A stretch of 47,013 nucleotides of DNA, taken from Verrucomicrobiota bacterium. Its GTDB lineage: Bacteria > Verrucomicrobiota > Verrucomicrobiia > Verrucomicrobiales > DEV007. Below the pieces are notes generated by a model. The model saw only the letters and a list, made by a program, of their open reading frames with translations. It did no database searches and was not told the origin of the DNA. The translations under genes were made by a program, and so were the position numbers. The stretch spans positions 1 through 47,013 of the forward strand of contig JAJRVS010000009.1 in the NCBI GenBank assembly GCA_024277195.1. The letters are read 5' to 3'. Numbering within the stretch: position 1 is the first letter of the stretch; each line of letters begins with the position of its first letter. Of this stretch, positions 33,694 through 44,104 are shown piece after piece.

Positions 33694-34074
33694 ATGGCGG
33701 AAATTGAGCTAGAAGGACTTGCACTCGCCCAGGCGATTGCAAAAGGTGCAGACGAAATGCAGGCCGAGGATATTACCATCCTCGATTTGCGGGGTATTTC
33801 AACGATTGCAGACTATTTTGTCATCTGCAGCGCTACCTCCCACCCACATTTGAAAGCCATCCGCCGGGAGATCACCGAATCCCTGGTCAACGAGCACAAT
33901 TTGAAGCGCCACGCCGCCGAAGGCAACCCCGAGAGCCACTGGATTGTGCTCGATTACCGGGATGTCATTGTACATATTTTTCACAATGACAAACGCGACC
34001 TCTATTCGCTGGAAGATCTGTGGTCCGATGCTGTCATCGTCCCGCCTGATATCTCTTCTGCTGAAGCAGAATAA
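33694..34074 (+). CDS. rsfS: ribosome silencing factor RsfS
   Basis: A 126-residue protein of the RsfS/YbeB family, which binds ribosomal protein uL14 and blocks subunit joining under starvation. Conserved blocks: DEMQAEDITILDLRGISTIADYFVICSATS, HLKAIRREI, and ESHWIVLDYRDVIVHIFHNDKRDLYSLEDLW. In many genomes it sits near nadD; here cinA follows after 205 bp and no nadD is present. Confidence 0.96.
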   Translation: MAEIELEGLALAQAIAKGADEMQAEDITILDLRGISTIADYFVICSATSHPHLKAIRREITESLVNEHNLKRHAAEGNPESHWIVLDYRDVIVHIFHNDKRDLYSLEDLWSDAVIVPPDISSAEAE

Positions 34075-34279
34075 CTCAATCGAGCGATTATTGCTTCTCA
34101 AGAAAATCCGGCTAGTCTGATCAATTTTCTCGCAACCGACTTCGTTTGAACTACGACGGTCAAAATAAGCTCGAAGTTGAGCTAGCATAATTTTAAATTT
34201 GCCTTCGGGAATTATCCTCCGGCTAATCTCCGCTACCTTTCGGCTCAGATTTTAAATCTCATTTTTTTCTACCTTCACG
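34075..34279. other. AT-rich intergenic region rsfS-cinA
   Basis: 205 bp with no credible gene. It includes an AT-rich stretch with a repeated TTTTAAAT word (around 34190 and 34250). I see no clear terminator or riboswitch. Confidence 0.5.
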
Positions 34280-35521
34280 ATGAAAATCGAAGTCATCAAT
34301 ACCGGAACCGAGTTACTTCTCGGCCAAGTGGTCAACACCCACCTCGCTTTTATCGGCGATAGCCTGTTCAAGCTCGGGCTGCGTGTGCAACGTCAGATCA
34401 GCATCCCCGATGGTGAGGAAATCCGCCACGCCCTCGCCGATTCCATACAGAGCGCCGACGTCATCATCGTCACCGGTGGACTTGGCCCCACCACCGACGA
34501 CATCACCTGTGACATCACCGCCGAACTGCTCGGCCGTGAACTGAAAACCGATCCTGTGGTTCTCAAGCATATCGAAGAGATTTTTTCCTCCCGTGGTCTC
34601 GAGCTCACCCCCCCCAATCTCAGCCAGGCCCTGATCCCTGAAGGCGGCGAAGCCCTACACAATGCCAAAGGCACCGCTCCCGGCATCTACTTGCCCGCGA
34701 TTGAAAAACAATCACCCCACATTTTTCTGCTACCCGGCCCACCTCGCGAACTTGTCCCTTTATTCAATGACGAAGTCGCCCCTCGTTTAGCCAACTTGCG
34801 CAGCGACGAAGCCAGCTCCCAAAAATTCCACAACTTTAAAATCATCGGCGTCGGTGAATCCAATCTCGCCCATGCCCTCGATGACGAGTTTGCCGCCCTG
34901 CCCGATCTCGAAATCGGTTACTGTTGTCGTCTCGGCGAAGTCGATGTGCGCCTGATCGGTCAGGAAAAAGTGGTCGAACAAGGCGCTGCCATCGTTCGTA
35001 ATCAATTCACTCGCGAGATTGTCACCGAATCAGAAAAACCACTGGAACAAGTAGTGGTCGATTTATTGATCAAAAAAAACCACAATGTTTCATCTGCGGA
35101 GTCCTGCACCGGAGGCCTGATCGCATCCACCCTCACCGACGTTCCGGGTTCGTCCGCCATCTTCCAGCGCGCTTACATCACTTACGCCAACCAGGCCAAA
35201 TCTGAAATGCTCGGCATCCCCGCTGAACTCATCGAACAACACGGTGCGGTCAGTGATGAAACCGTTCGCGCCATGGCAGAAGGCTGCCTGCAGAAAAGCG
35301 GTGCCGATCACGCCATCGCAGTTTCCGGCATCGCCGGCCCCGGCGGTGGCAGCAAAGACAAACCCGTCGGCACCGTCCACATCGCGCTTGCCGCTAAAAA
35401 CGGGCTAACCTTTTCCAAGCGATTTTATTTTCCTCTCGACCGTTCTTCCTTTAAGATACGCACCACCCGGGCCGCCCTCGATCTCCTTCGCCAGCGGCTC
35501 CAGGGATTCGAACTCCGCTAG
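34280..35521 (+). CDS. cinA: CinA: NMN-amidase / ADP-ribose-related protein
   Basis: A 413-residue protein with both CinA modules. The N-terminal MoCF-like domain (residues 1 to about 170) shows EVINTGTELLLGQVVNTH and TGGLGPTTDDITCD. The C-terminal deamidase domain (about 255-410) contains AESCTGGLIASTLTDVPGSS and SGIAGPGGGSKDKPVGTVH. The C-terminal domain hydrolyses nicotinamide mononucleotide to the nicotinic form in pyridine-nucleotide salvage; the N-terminal domain is associated with ADP-ribose pyrophosphatase activity in characterised homologues. It is complete, with a normal length. Confidence 0.96.
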   Translation: MKIEVINTGTELLLGQVVNTHLAFIGDSLFKLGLRVQRQISIPDGEEIRHALADSIQSADVIIVTGGLGPTTDDITCDITAELLGRELKTDPVVLKHIEEIFSSRGLELTPPNLSQALIPEGGEALHNAKGTAPGIYLPAIEKQSPHIFLLPGPPRELVPLFNDEVAPRLANLRSDEASSQKFHNFKIIGVGESNLAHALDDEFAALPDLEIGYCCRLGEVDVRLIGQEKVVEQGAAIVRNQFTREIVTESEKPLEQVVVDLLIKKNHNVSSAESCTGGLIASTLTDVPGSSAIFQRAYITYANQAKSEMLGIPAELIEQHGAVSDETVRAMAEGCLQKSGADHAIAVSGIAGPGGGSKDKPVGTVHIALAAKNGLTFSKRFYFPLDRSSFKIRTTRAALDLLRQRLQGFELR

Positions 35522-35534
35522 CCTCACCATTCCT

Positions 35535-37598
35535 TTGCTTGCAGCTCCTCCATCGACCAGCTTATCTTTGCGTCTGAGATCACTCAGACGCTTCACCACC
35601 TTTTGCCTGATTGTTACATCTCTCACCTTCCTAGGCGCTCCTATTTGCAAAGGACAGAAAGAGAGCGCCCGCAAAAAAGCGATCGGCAAACCCGCGCCGC
35701 AATCCATGCGCATCAAGGTCATCAAAGGCCAAACGGTCCGGATCGCCCTGTCCAGCAACACTTCCAGCAAAGCCGCTGCCGTTGAATACGTGGTTCGAGA
35801 TTTCCCTGCACTTGGTGTGCTCGATACGCCCATCCCCGCACCTGAAGACCGAACCAAAGCCACCGTCATTTATCAAGCGGCCAGCACAAGTAAAGGCAGC
35901 ATCGACCGCTTCACCGTCTCGTCCCGCTACCCTGGTGGTTACTACTCTGCCCCGGTTCAAATCATCATCGAACTTTCCGAGCCCAAAGCCGAATTGGAAG
36001 TCCCTCTTTCGATTGATTTTGGCACCATTATCTTGGGCGATGAAAAAACTCGCGAAATTCTACTGAAAAATTCTGGCAACATCGCCTTTAAGAAAGTGAT
36101 CGAATTACCAGCTCCTTTCGAGTTAGTAGAGCCCGCTGAGGGCAAGGTTTACATCGTGCCCGGTGACAGCCTGATCCTGAAAATCAAATGCCGTCCGGAA
36201 AAAATAGGCTCCTTCAACCTGAGTTATGGCTTTCAGAATAAACCCACCACCACCTTCATCGGCAACGCTCTCGCCCCCTTCGCCCTGTCAAAAAAAGAGC
36301 TGAAATTATCCTGGAATGATAGCCAGCAAAACCGCAACGCCGAACTCATAATCCGTAATCAAGCGAAGGTAGGCATCTCTATCAAGGTGCGCCCCCCCCT
36401 GAGAACCCAGTATATTAGAGAAGATCAGGACAGCTCTCCCCTGACCAACAGCCCATTGATCGTGCCAGCAGGAGAGTCCAAAACCATCCACATCGCCCTG
36501 CCCAAGGAAGACGTGGATAGCTTCGCAGGAAACCTGAAAATCAGCAGCTCGCATTACAGTCAAAACGTTCCCATCAAGGCAGCAGCCACCCCGGCCCAAA
36601 TCAAACTCGAACTACCCAACCCCGCTCTGGACCGCATTGATTTTGGAGTCAGCCAACCTGAAGAAACCGTCAGCCGTACTTTTATGATCAAAAATCTGGG
36701 CGGCACCAGCAGCCATATTGATCTGGCAGTATTGCCCCCTTTTCAAATTGCTAAAAATCCCGGATCCGCTCAGGCAGAAACTTTTACGGTCGATCCACAA
36801 TCCAGCGCCATTTTCACCATCCAATTCAAAGCCCCCTCCCAATCATCGGGTCGTTACTCCGACATCCTGAAAATCAGTACGGATGTCAACGCCTACAGCA
36901 TTCGCCTTGCCGCCTTGGTAAGCGATCCAGAATTAATGAATGGAAAAACCGTCCTCAACCCTCAACTGAAAAAATCCTCTGACCCATCTTCACCTGACAC
37001 CCCTTTAGCCAAACGTCCTCTGCCAGCTCCCAATGCTTTGCCTCCACTGCCGGATTCTGAAACAGGGGAAGATCATCGCAGCCCCTCCGGGTTTTACACC
37101 AAGGATTACGTTAGCCGCGAATATTCAAACAACATCCCCTCACCTTCAGGCTTGGCATTGCGCAAGGTCGGACGCCATGAATTAACCTTTGCTTGGAAAC
37201 TCCCCTCCCCCGACCTCGTTGTTTTCGAAATGGACATGAGGCAAATGCACATCAATCAAAGCAATTTCGCAATCGAAAGTGTTTGGATGCCCTTTCACGA
37301 CGTCGACTTTACCCGCACCGAGGATATGATGTATGCCTCCATCAAAGGACTGGATCCATCAAGCCTCTACGAATTCCGCGTGCTCACGGTCGGCACTGCA
37401 GGTAAGTATTCCCAACCTTCACAAGCCTTCGGAGCCCACACCCAAGCGCCGCCCGACTACGGCTGGATCAAATGGATCGTATGGATATTCGCTCTGACCT
37501 TGCTTGCCTTTTTAATACGACTAAGTCGGAAAAGTCACCACCTCACCCTCCCCATGCCCACCTACTGGCCCCGCACCATCCCCTGGCCTTTTGATTAA
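35535..37598 (+). CDS. secreted multi-domain ASH/FN3 protein with C-terminal anchor
   Basis: A 687-residue protein starting at TTG 13 bp after cinA. The first in-frame ATG (about residue 57) would remove the evident signal peptide (FTTFCLIVTSLTFLGAPICKG). It contains repeated immunoglobulin-like ASH/HYDIN-type units (LSIDFGTIILGDEKTREILLKNSG, RIDFGVSQPEETVSRTFMIKNLGG), a Pro/Ser-rich linker (about 475-515), a fibronectin-III-like domain (PSGLALRKVGRHELTFAWKLPSP), and one membrane helix near the C-terminus (IKWIVWIFALTLLAFLIRL). The architecture suggests a periplasmic or surface adhesion/scaffold protein held by its C-terminal helix. Function unknown. Confidence 0.78.
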   Translation: MLAAPPSTSLSLRLRSLRRFTTFCLIVTSLTFLGAPICKGQKESARKKAIGKPAPQSMRIKVIKGQTVRIALSSNTSSKAAAVEYVVRDFPALGVLDTPIPAPEDRTKATVIYQAASTSKGSIDRFTVSSRYPGGYYSAPVQIIIELSEPKAELEVPLSIDFGTIILGDEKTREILLKNSGNIAFKKVIELPAPFELVEPAEGKVYIVPGDSLILKIKCRPEKIGSFNLSYGFQNKPTTTFIGNALAPFALSKKELKLSWNDSQQNRNAELIIRNQAKVGISIKVRPPLRTQYIREDQDSSPLTNSPLIVPAGESKTIHIALPKEDVDSFAGNLKISSSHYSQNVPIKAAATPAQIKLELPNPALDRIDFGVSQPEETVSRTFMIKNLGGTSSHIDLAVLPPFQIAKNPGSAQAETFTVDPQSSAIFTIQFKAPSQSSGRYSDILKISTDVNAYSIRLAALVSDPELMNGKTVLNPQLKKSSDPSSPDTPLAKRPLPAPNALPPLPDSETGEDHRSPSGFYTKDYVSREYSNNIPSPSGLALRKVGRHELTFAWKLPSPDLVVFEMDMRQMHINQSNFAIESVWMPFHDVDFTRTEDMMYASIKGLDPSSLYEFRVLTVGTAGKYSQPSQAFGAHTQAPPDYGWIKWIVWIFALTLLAFLIRLSRKSHHLTLPMPTYWPRTIPWPFD

Positions 37599-37697
37599 GC
37601 GTGCCTCATGCTCCCAACATTGGAAGATGCCTAATCTTGGGATACGAAAAAGCCGAAGCCATACAATGCTTCAAAGCCTCAACTGGCACCTCCTCAT

Positions 37698-37731
37698 TAT
37701 TCGTGTTCATTAGGGTTCATTGGTGGTTCCC
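37698..37731. repeat. spaced TTCGTG-type repeat overlapping a NUDIX stop codon
   Basis: TATTCGTG, ATTAGGG and ATTGGTGG follow each other at about 10 bases. On the minus strand this repeat encodes the last residues (GTTNEP) and stop of the NUDIX gene. Confidence 0.5.
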
Positions 37732-38213
37732 TCCGCCTCCCACTCAACACGCTTCGTCAACATCGTCTCGTCATCAAAATCAAAACGAGCATCAAATTTT
37801 TCTCCCCCCAACATCCTCGGCAGCCAATACTGGTCATCCTGCCACATCTTTTCATAAGGGATCTCATCTACCCTGAACCACTCAGGAATGGCTTCATCCG
37901 TCTCTGTAGGAACACCCGTAAACCTCGCAGCCGTGAACACCACGCAGTGAATCGCTAGCCCATCCACAAACTGGAAACGCAATACTCCCATCTCTTCGAG
38001 ATCCAATGCGGTGATCTTGAGTTCCTCCTCCACCTCACGCACCGCTGCCTGTAAAGGTGTCTCTCCCGCTTCCAACTTGCCGCCCGGCCCATTGATCTTG
38101 CCCGCTCCCAAACCACGTTTTTTGTGAATCAGCAACACCTCGTCCCCACGCCGCACAAACACCAGAGTCGCCCGCATATTAGGCTGCCAATTCTCCCAAT
38201 CCGTCTCCATCAT
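37710..38213 (-). CDS. MTH1-like NUDIX hydrolase
   Basis: A 167-residue NUDIX enzyme expected to sanitise oxidised nucleotides. The NUDIX box runs from G45 (GKLEAGE, then REVEEELKI); the usual Gly before the final hydrophobic residue is Lys. The flanks resemble the animal MTH1/NUDT1 pattern strikingly: LLIHKKRGLGAGKINGPGGK before the box, and WFRVDEIPYEKMWQDDQYWLP, the nucleobase-binding W-x-DD-x-YW region, after it. This points to 8-oxo-dGTP/2-oxo-dATP hydrolysis rather than a MutT-type sequence, though activity is inferred. The last residues are encoded by a dispersed repeat. Confidence 0.88.
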   Translation of the reverse strand: MMETDWENWQPNMRATLVFVRRGDEVLLIHKKRGLGAGKINGPGGKLEAGETPLQAAVREVEEELKITALDLEEMGVLRFQFVDGLAIHCVVFTAARFTGVPTETDEAIPEWFRVDEIPYEKMWQDDQYWLPRMLGGEKFDARFDFDDETMLTKRVEWEAEGTTNEP

Positions 38214-38259
38214 TCAAAAACCTAAAGCCTACCGCCTAAAAAGCTACAGCCTACTTTCG

Positions 38260-41136
38260 CTACTGATAAGCTTCCATTCCCTCGCAGGAACACACCAGGT
38301 TTCGGTCTCCAAACACATTGTCAATCCGGCTCACCGGTGGCCAGAATTTCGCTTTGCGGGTCCACTCGGTCGGATACGCCGCGGCCTCTCTCGAATAGGG
38401 ACGATCCCAACTGTCCGCCAATAAAGTCTCTGCCGGATGAGGCGCGTTTTTCAATACATTGTTCTCACTATCCGCCTCGCCGCTGATCACCTGTTCGATC
38501 TCCGCATGAATCGAAATCATTGCGTCACAAAAACGATCCAACTCCACCAGCGATTCACTCTCCGTCGGTTCGATCATCAAGGTGCCAGGCACCGGCCAGG
38601 ACATCGTCGGCGCGTGATACCCGTAGTCCATCAACCGTTTGGCGACATCCTCCACATCAATACCCGAAGTCTCTTTTAGCGGGCGCAGGTCCACGATGCA
38701 TTCATGCGCGACCAGTCCATTGCGCCCACGATACAAAACCGGATAAAAATCATTCAAACGGTGTGCGATGTAGTTAGCATTTAAAATAGCAATCTTGGTA
38801 GCACGGGTGAGAGCCGGCGCCCCCATCATCGCCAGATACATCCACGAAATAGTCAAAATACTCGCACTGCCGTAAGGGGCCGCACACACCGCTCCCTCCA
38901 CCTCTTCATCCGCCCATTCACGGTGCCCCGGCAAGTAGGGAACCAAATGCTCAGCCACCCCAATCGGCCCCACACCGGGACCACCTCCACCATGGGGAAT
39001 GCTAAAAGTTTTGTGCAGATTCAAGTGACAAACATCACCGCCGATGTCTCCTGGGCGACACAAACCCACCTGCGCATTCATATTGGCTCCATCCAAATAA
39101 ACCTGCCCTCCATTTTCATGAATGCAGTCACAGATCTCCTTCACCGACTCCTCGAACACACCGTGGGTCGAAGGGTAAGTGATCATCAAAGCTCCCAGTT
39201 GCCCTGCATGCTCGGCAGCCTTGGCCTTGATATCCGCAACATCAATATTGCCTTCGTCATCACAACGCACTGGCACCACTTTGAAACCCGCCATCACTGC
39301 GCTAGCTGGATTGGTGCCATGCGCCGAAGTCGGAATCAGACAAACCGTGCGATCCTGATCACCGCGCTGCTGATGATAACGCCGAATCGCCAGCAAGCCG
39401 GCAAACTCCCCTTGCGAACCCGCGTTTGGTTGTAACGAAACCGCTGCAAATCCCGTAATTTCAGCCAACCAGTCCTCCAGTTCACCCGCCATTTTCACAT
39501 ACCCCTTGCTTTGATCCGGTGGAGCAAAAGGATGCAACCCCCCGACCGAGCGCCAACTCAAAGGCAACATCTCAGCGGTAGCGTTCAACTTCATGGTGCA
39601 CGATCCCAGGGGAATCATACTCACGTTCAAAGCTAGATCCTTGCCCTCCAAACGGCGCAAATAACGCAGCATCTCGGTCTCGGTGTGATAAAGATGAAAT
39701 ACCGAATGGCTCAAATAGTCAGACTGACGCTGCAAAGCTTCCGGAATAGCAGCGCACGACCCGTCACCTCCGCCTTCCTCATCTCGAACTCCAAAAAGCT
39801 CCAGCAACAATTGAAAAACTTCATCATCACTGGTCTCATCGAGTGACAGCCCGACATAGTCATCTTCGTAGTCACGCAAATTGATCCCCAGGTTCTGCGC
39901 CCGTTCGAACAGCGCCTCTTTGTCAGCCGGGTCCGCGTAAACTTTCAGTGTATCAAAAAAGTGCTGGTGCTCCACCCGAATGCCCGCCGCCGACAAAATA
40001 TTTGCCAATTTCGCCGCGCGTCGGTGAATCCGCAACGCAATCGCTTTCAAGCCTCGTGGCCCGTGATACACCGCATACATCGCCGCCAATACCGCCAACA
40101 ACACCTGCGCTGTGCAGATATTACTGGTCGCTTTCTCTCGTCGAATGTGTTGCTCTCGGGTCTGCAAGGACAAGCGCAAAGCCGGACGCCCATCGGCATC
40201 CTTCGACACCCCGATCAAACGTCCTGGCAAACGGCGCTTCATCTTATCACTGCAAGCCATGAAAGCCGCATGCGGTCCGCCAAAGCCAAGCGGCACTCCA
40301 AAACGCTGGGAGTTCCCCAGCACAATATCCGCGCCCCACTCGCCGGGTGGTTTTAATAAAGTCAAAGCCAACAAATCTGTCGCCACCACCACAAACCCGC
40401 CCACCGCGTGAACTTTCTCAGTCACCTCGGCATAATCAAACACCTCGCCATCCGTCGCCGGGTATTGCAGTAACAATCCCAGCAAGGTCGGATCTTTTTC
40501 CTCACCCAACAGCGCTCCGATATTCTTTTCATCCACCAGGTCAATGAAAATCCCCAGCGGCTCCGCCCGGGTTCGCAATACGTCAATCGTCTGCGGGTGA
40601 CAATTTTTTGCCACCAAAAAACGGTTACCTTTCATCCTCGCTCCGGCACACATCGCCATCGCCTCCGCCGCCGCCGTGCCTTCGTCGAGCAATGAAGCGT
40701 TGGCCACATCCATCGCCGTCAGATCTGTCACCATTGTCTGAAAAGTGATCAACGCCTCCATCCGCCCCTGCGCGATCTCCGCCTGATAAGGGGTGTAAGC
40801 CGTGTACCAACCTGGGTTCTCCAGAATATTGCGCTGAATCACCGGCGGGATAATGCAATCCGAATAACCCGTACCGATCAAGGAGCGGCAAATCCGGTTA
40901 TTGCCCATGATACCCTCCAAACGCTCAAGCGCCGCGCTCTCCGTCAGCGCATCTGGCAATTCCAGCGACTGATCGAGCCGAATCGACTGCGGCACAATGT
41001 CATCGATCAGTTGATCGAGTGACTGATAAGAAATGGCCTCAACCATTTTTTGCTCCTCACCCTCATCCGGCCCAATATGCCTCCGGGCAAATGAATCACA
41101 AACCCACGTTTCCGACAAGGAGTCACTACCTGGCAT
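38260..41136 (-). CDS. gcvP: glycine dehydrogenase (decarboxylating), P-protein
   Basis: A 958-residue PLP enzyme that decarboxylates glycine and loads the aminomethyl group on GcvH. Both halves are present in one chain (the fused form). The PLP-binding Lys709 lies in [20 protein letters not shown]-terminal signature blocks include [16 protein letters not shown] and [34 protein letters not shown]. The gene is last in the gcvT-gcvH-gcvP cluster (34 bp after gcvH). Length and motifs are normal. Confidence 0.97.
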   Translation of the reverse strand: MPGSDSLSETWVCDSFARRHIGPDEGEEQKMVEAISYQSLDQLIDDIVPQSIRLDQSLELPDALTESAALERLEGIMGNNRICRSLIGTGYSDCIIPPVIQRNILENPGWYTAYTPYQAEIAQGRMEALITFQTMVTDLTAMDVANASLLDEGTAAAEAMAMCAGARMKGNRFLVAKNCHPQTIDVLRTRAEPLGIFIDLVDEKNIGALLGEEKDPTLLGLLLQYPATDGEVFDYAEVTEKVHAVGGFVVVATDLLALTLLKPPGEWGADIVLGNSQRFGVPLGFGGPHAAFMACSDKMKRRLPGRLIGVSKDADGRPALRLSLQTREQHIRREKATSNICTAQVLLAVLAAMYAVYHGPRGLKAIALRIHRRAAKLANILSAAGIRVEHQHFFDTLKVYADPADKEALFERAQNLGINLRDYEDDYVGLSLDETSDDEVFQLLLELFGVRDEEGGGDGSCAAIPEALQRQSDYLSHSVFHLYHTETEMLRYLRRLEGKDLALNVSMIPLGSCTMKLNATAEMLPLSWRSVGGLHPFAPPDQSKGYVKMAGELEDWLAEITGFAAVSLQPNAGSQGEFAGLLAIRRYHQQRGDQDRTVCLIPTSAHGTNPASAVMAGFKVVPVRCDDEGNIDVADIKAKAAEHAGQLGALMITYPSTHGVFEESVKEICDCIHENGGQVYLDGANMNAQVGLCRPGDIGGDVCHLNLHKTFSIPHGGGGPGVGPIGVAEHLVPYLPGHREWADEEVEGAVCAAPYGSASILTISWMYLAMMGAPALTRATKIAILNANYIAHRLNDFYPVLYRGRNGLVAHECIVDLRPLKETSGIDVEDVAKRLMDYGYHAPTMSWPVPGTLMIEPTESESLVELDRFCDAMISIHAEIEQVISGEADSENNVLKNAPHPAETLLADSWDRPYSREAAAYPTEWTRKAKFWPPVSRIDNVFGDRNLVCSCEGMEAYQ

Positions 41137-41170
41137 GATCTAAATTAGACTAAAATTAAACTCACGTAAC

Positions 41171-41548
41171 TTACGAGATATGCGCGGTGTAACCCTCCGC
41201 ATCCATCAAAGCCGTCAACTGCGAAGTATCTTCCGCTTTGATTTTAAACAACCAACCCGCGCCATAAGGATCGGTATTGACCAAAGCCGGATCATCCTGC
41301 ACCGCGTCGTTCACCTCGATGATCTCTCCGCCCACCGGCGCATAAATATCACTGGCCGCTTTGACCGACTCAACCACCGCCACCGGATCCCCCGCTTCAA
41401 CCAAATTCCCCACTTCGGGCAATTCCACATAGACCACATCGGTCAACTCAGCCTGGGCGTGATCCGATATCCCTACCTTGGCCATTTCTCCATCCAATTC
41501 AGTCCATTCGTGACTCTCCGCGTATTTCAGTTGATCGGGTATATTCAT
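41171..41548 (-). CDS. gcvH: glycine cleavage system H protein
   Basis: A 125-residue lipoyl carrier. The lipoylated residue is Lys63 in [17 protein letters not shown]. The N-terminal [37 protein letters not shown] is characteristic. It shuttles the aminomethyl intermediate between GcvP, GcvT and dihydrolipoyl dehydrogenase. It lies between gcvT and gcvP in one operon. Confidence 0.98.
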   Translation of the reverse strand: MNIPDQLKYAESHEWTELDGEMAKVGISDHAQAELTDVVYVELPEVGNLVEAGDPVAVVESVKAASDIYAPVGGEIIEVNDAVQDDPALVNTDPYGAGWLFKIKAEDTSQLTALMDAEGYTAHIS

Positions 41549-41631
41549 ATTCGGGAATTGATTATCGTGCTGTAGTTTCCTAGCTCAGTTTTCCAATCAA
41601 ATAAAGCACGAATTAAAAATCGAGGCCGAGC

Positions 41632-42741
41632 TCAATAAAAAGGTTTTTTTACCACTTCCGCCGCATAACGCCGCCCCCGCACATCAATTTCCAATTGGGT
41701 GCCCGCTTTAGCACAAGCTATAGGCAAATAAGCCATGCCGATGCCCTGCTTCAAAGACGGTGACAACCCACCACTCGACAGTTCAGCAATCGGCTCGCCT
41801 CCCTCCGCTGCACAAACACTATAATGTGGCCGAGGTGGCGGCCCTTTCACCATCATGCGGATCGCACACAGCCTGCGGGACAAACCCTTCTCTTTCTGCT
41901 CTTGCAAAACCTCACGCCCGACAAATTCCCCCTTGTCCATTTTGACAAAAAAACCAAGCCCCGCTTCCAAAGGTGTATGCTCCTCATCAAGATCCGAACC
42001 ATTGAGAGGATAACATTTTTCCAAGCGCAAGGTGTCGCGCGCACCCAGCCCACAAGGTTCGCAACCCGCAACCAGCGCCTTGTCCAACCAATACACCGCC
42101 GATGCTGCCGGACAAAACAGCTCAAAACCATCCTCCCCAGTGTATCCCGTGCGGCAAAGAATCAAGTCGTCGCCATTCCCAGCCTTCACCTGGGCAATTT
42201 GATTGCGCTGCGGCAATTCTTCACCAAGTCCCGCCGCCATCTCCGTCCACACCTCAACCGCCTTTGGCCCCTGAATCGCCAGACCTGCGTAAGCCTCACT
42301 TTCATTTTCCAATTCAATCCCCTCAGTATCGAGCGCCTGACTCTGCAACCATTTAAAATCGACCTCAATCCGTGATGCGTTCACCACCAGAAAAAACTCC
42401 AACTCAGCGGATCGATAAATAATCAGATCATCGACCACCCCGCCCTTTTCATTCAGCATCAAAGTATATTGCCCCTGTCCCACGTCCAGAGTCGAGAGGT
42501 CATTGGTCAGCACCCCGCTCAACCACTCAACCGCCCCTGCCCCGCGAACCCAGATCTGCCCCATGTGTGAAATATCAAACACCCCCGCCTTCTCTCTCAC
42601 CGCCAGATGCTCGCTCATAATGCCCGCATACTGAATCGGCATCTCCCATCCAGCAAAAGCCGCCATCTTAGCCCCCAGCTCCACATGCCGCGCCGCCAAA
42701 GGCGTTTGTTTTACTTCCTGGTTTTCTGCTTCACTCACCAT
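41632..42741 (-). CDS. gcvT: glycine cleavage system aminomethyltransferase (T protein)
   Basis: A 369-residue tetrahydrofolate-dependent aminomethyltransferase. Recognisable blocks: AFAGWEMPIQYAGIMSEHLAVREKAGVFDISHMGQIWVRG, GYTGEDGFELF, and LGARDTLRLEKCYPLNGSDLDEEHTPLEAGLGF. The start MVSEAENQ was preferred to an open extension of seven codons. It is the first gene of gcvT-gcvH-gcvP, transcribed away from leuB. The 177 bp divergent gap shows no glycine-riboswitch-like layout by eye. Confidence 0.97.
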   Translation of the reverse strand: MVSEAENQEVKQTPLAARHVELGAKMAAFAGWEMPIQYAGIMSEHLAVREKAGVFDISHMGQIWVRGAGAVEWLSGVLTNDLSTLDVGQGQYTLMLNEKGGVVDDLIIYRSAELEFFLVVNASRIEVDFKWLQSQALDTEGIELENESEAYAGLAIQGPKAVEVWTEMAAGLGEELPQRNQIAQVKAGNGDDLILCRTGYTGEDGFELFCPAASAVYWLDKALVAGCEPCGLGARDTLRLEKCYPLNGSDLDEEHTPLEAGLGFFVKMDKGEFVGREVLQEQKEKGLSRRLCAIRMMVKGPPPRPHYSVCAAEGGEPIAELSSGGLSPSLKQGIGMAYLPIACAKAGTQLEIDVRGRRYAAEVVKKPFY

Positions 42742-44028
<1,287 letters not shown>

Positions 44029-44060
44029 TCCTCACAAGCCCTCCGATCCACACATCTTCA

Positions 44061-44104
44061 AATACGATAATCAAATGTCCGACCGGACATTTGATTATCG
44101 TATT
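44061..44104. terminator. 21 bp perfect inverted repeat between convergent genes
   Basis: Arms 44061-44081 and 44084-44104 are exact reverse complements around a two-base AC spacer. It lies 32 bp after leuB and touches the stop codon of the convergent beta-helix gene. A bidirectional terminator is the simplest reading. The stem is mostly AT and lacks a long T tract, so an operator or processing site is not ruled out. Confidence 0.6.
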
